Positions 63,916 through 64,000 of a stretch of DNA of 64,000 nucleotides are shown here, piece after piece. Made by a program: the position numbers and the translations under genes. Within the stretch, counting starts at the first letter, position 1; every line of letters starts with the position of its first letter. The notes below the pieces were generated by a model. The model saw only the letters and a program-made list of their open reading frames with translations, did no database searches and was not told the origin of the DNA. This DNA comes from a virus: positions 18,807 through 82,806 of the IMG/VR virus record IMGVR_UViG_3300042321_002788. One strand, 5' to 3'.

Positions 63916-64000
63916 ATGGACATAAAACAAGTAACAGGGAAAATATTAGAATTCTGTCACAGAAGTTATCCAAATTTAAGATGGAATTACTCTTATAGTG
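63916..64000 (+). CDS. Hypothetical protein, tandem family copy 2 (cut by window end)
   Basis: The first 28 codons of a paralogue of the gene at 63463, with the same AGGAG-to-ATG spacing. The rest lies outside the window. Confidence 0.6.
   Translation, partial: MDIKQVTGKILEFCHRSYPNLRWNYSYS

Overview
This window looks like part of the genome of a long-tailed (siphovirus-type) phage of a cyanobacterium. Direct evidence is a terminase pair, a 3.4-kilo-residue tape measure protein, a tail-assembly chaperone with a frameshift signal, a major-tail-like protein, a NlpC/P60 tail peptidase, a J-like tail tip protein, tail fibre/lectin genes and phage-type regulators. Cyanobacterial affinity rests on TTATCAG-type tandem repeats in front of many genes, a formylglycine-generating-enzyme-like gene of the kind common in cyanobacteria, a DUF6464-like protein and a DUF3987-like primase-helicase. 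The DNA is AT-rich throughout. From memory, a siphovirus of Aphanizomenon (vB_AphaS-CL131) was reported to carry a type V-U2-like CRISPR system. This window could be a relative, but I could not compare sequences.

Layout. 1-3.9 kb: class I ribonucleotide reductase (nrdA, a small Cys-rich membrane protein, nrdB), ended by a terminator shared with the convergent tail-fibre module. 4.0-7.7 kb (minus): receptor-binding/tail fibre genes. 7.7-8.7 kb: non-coding repeat block. 8.7-14.6 kb: DNA-binding proteins, tRNA-Met, an L,D-transpeptidase-like enzyme and many small early genes. 14.6-18.2 kb (minus): terminase large subunit interrupted by a class 3 intein, then the small subunit. 18.4-21.4 kb: small regulators, an inverted-repeat-bounded segment and a Bro/antirepressor-like gene. 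21.5-29.4 kb: small early-type genes under two families of repeated promoter/operator, including a formylglycine-generating-enzyme gene with a diversity-generating-retroelement-like 3' end. 29.5-44.1 kb (plus): head-tail connector and tail genes. 44.2-52.2 kb (minus): J-like tail protein, tRNA-Tyr, small membrane proteins, a CRISPR array and a compact TnpB/Cas12-like nuclease. 52.5-62.3 kb: more repeats, a gp3-like RDF homologue, a small-membrane-protein family, a ParB-like protein, an XRE repressor facing a ribbon-helix-helix gene, and a large primase-helicase. 62.3-64 kb: a tRNA-like structured RNA and small genes.

How it fits together. RNR supplies dNTPs and the primase-helicase replicates the genome. 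The terminase packages it into heads whose genes are not visible here. The tail genes build a very long tail whose tape measure carries two cell-wall-active domains. The XRE/RHH pair, RDF-like and ParB-like proteins hint at a temperate or plasmid-like phase, although no integrase is seen.

The strongest candidate for an unusual system is the phage-borne, adaptation-less CRISPR array beside a 627-residue RuvC/zinc-ribbon nuclease, in one minus-strand transcription unit with several small membrane proteins. Head genes, cas1/cas2 and a reverse transcriptase were looked for and not found.
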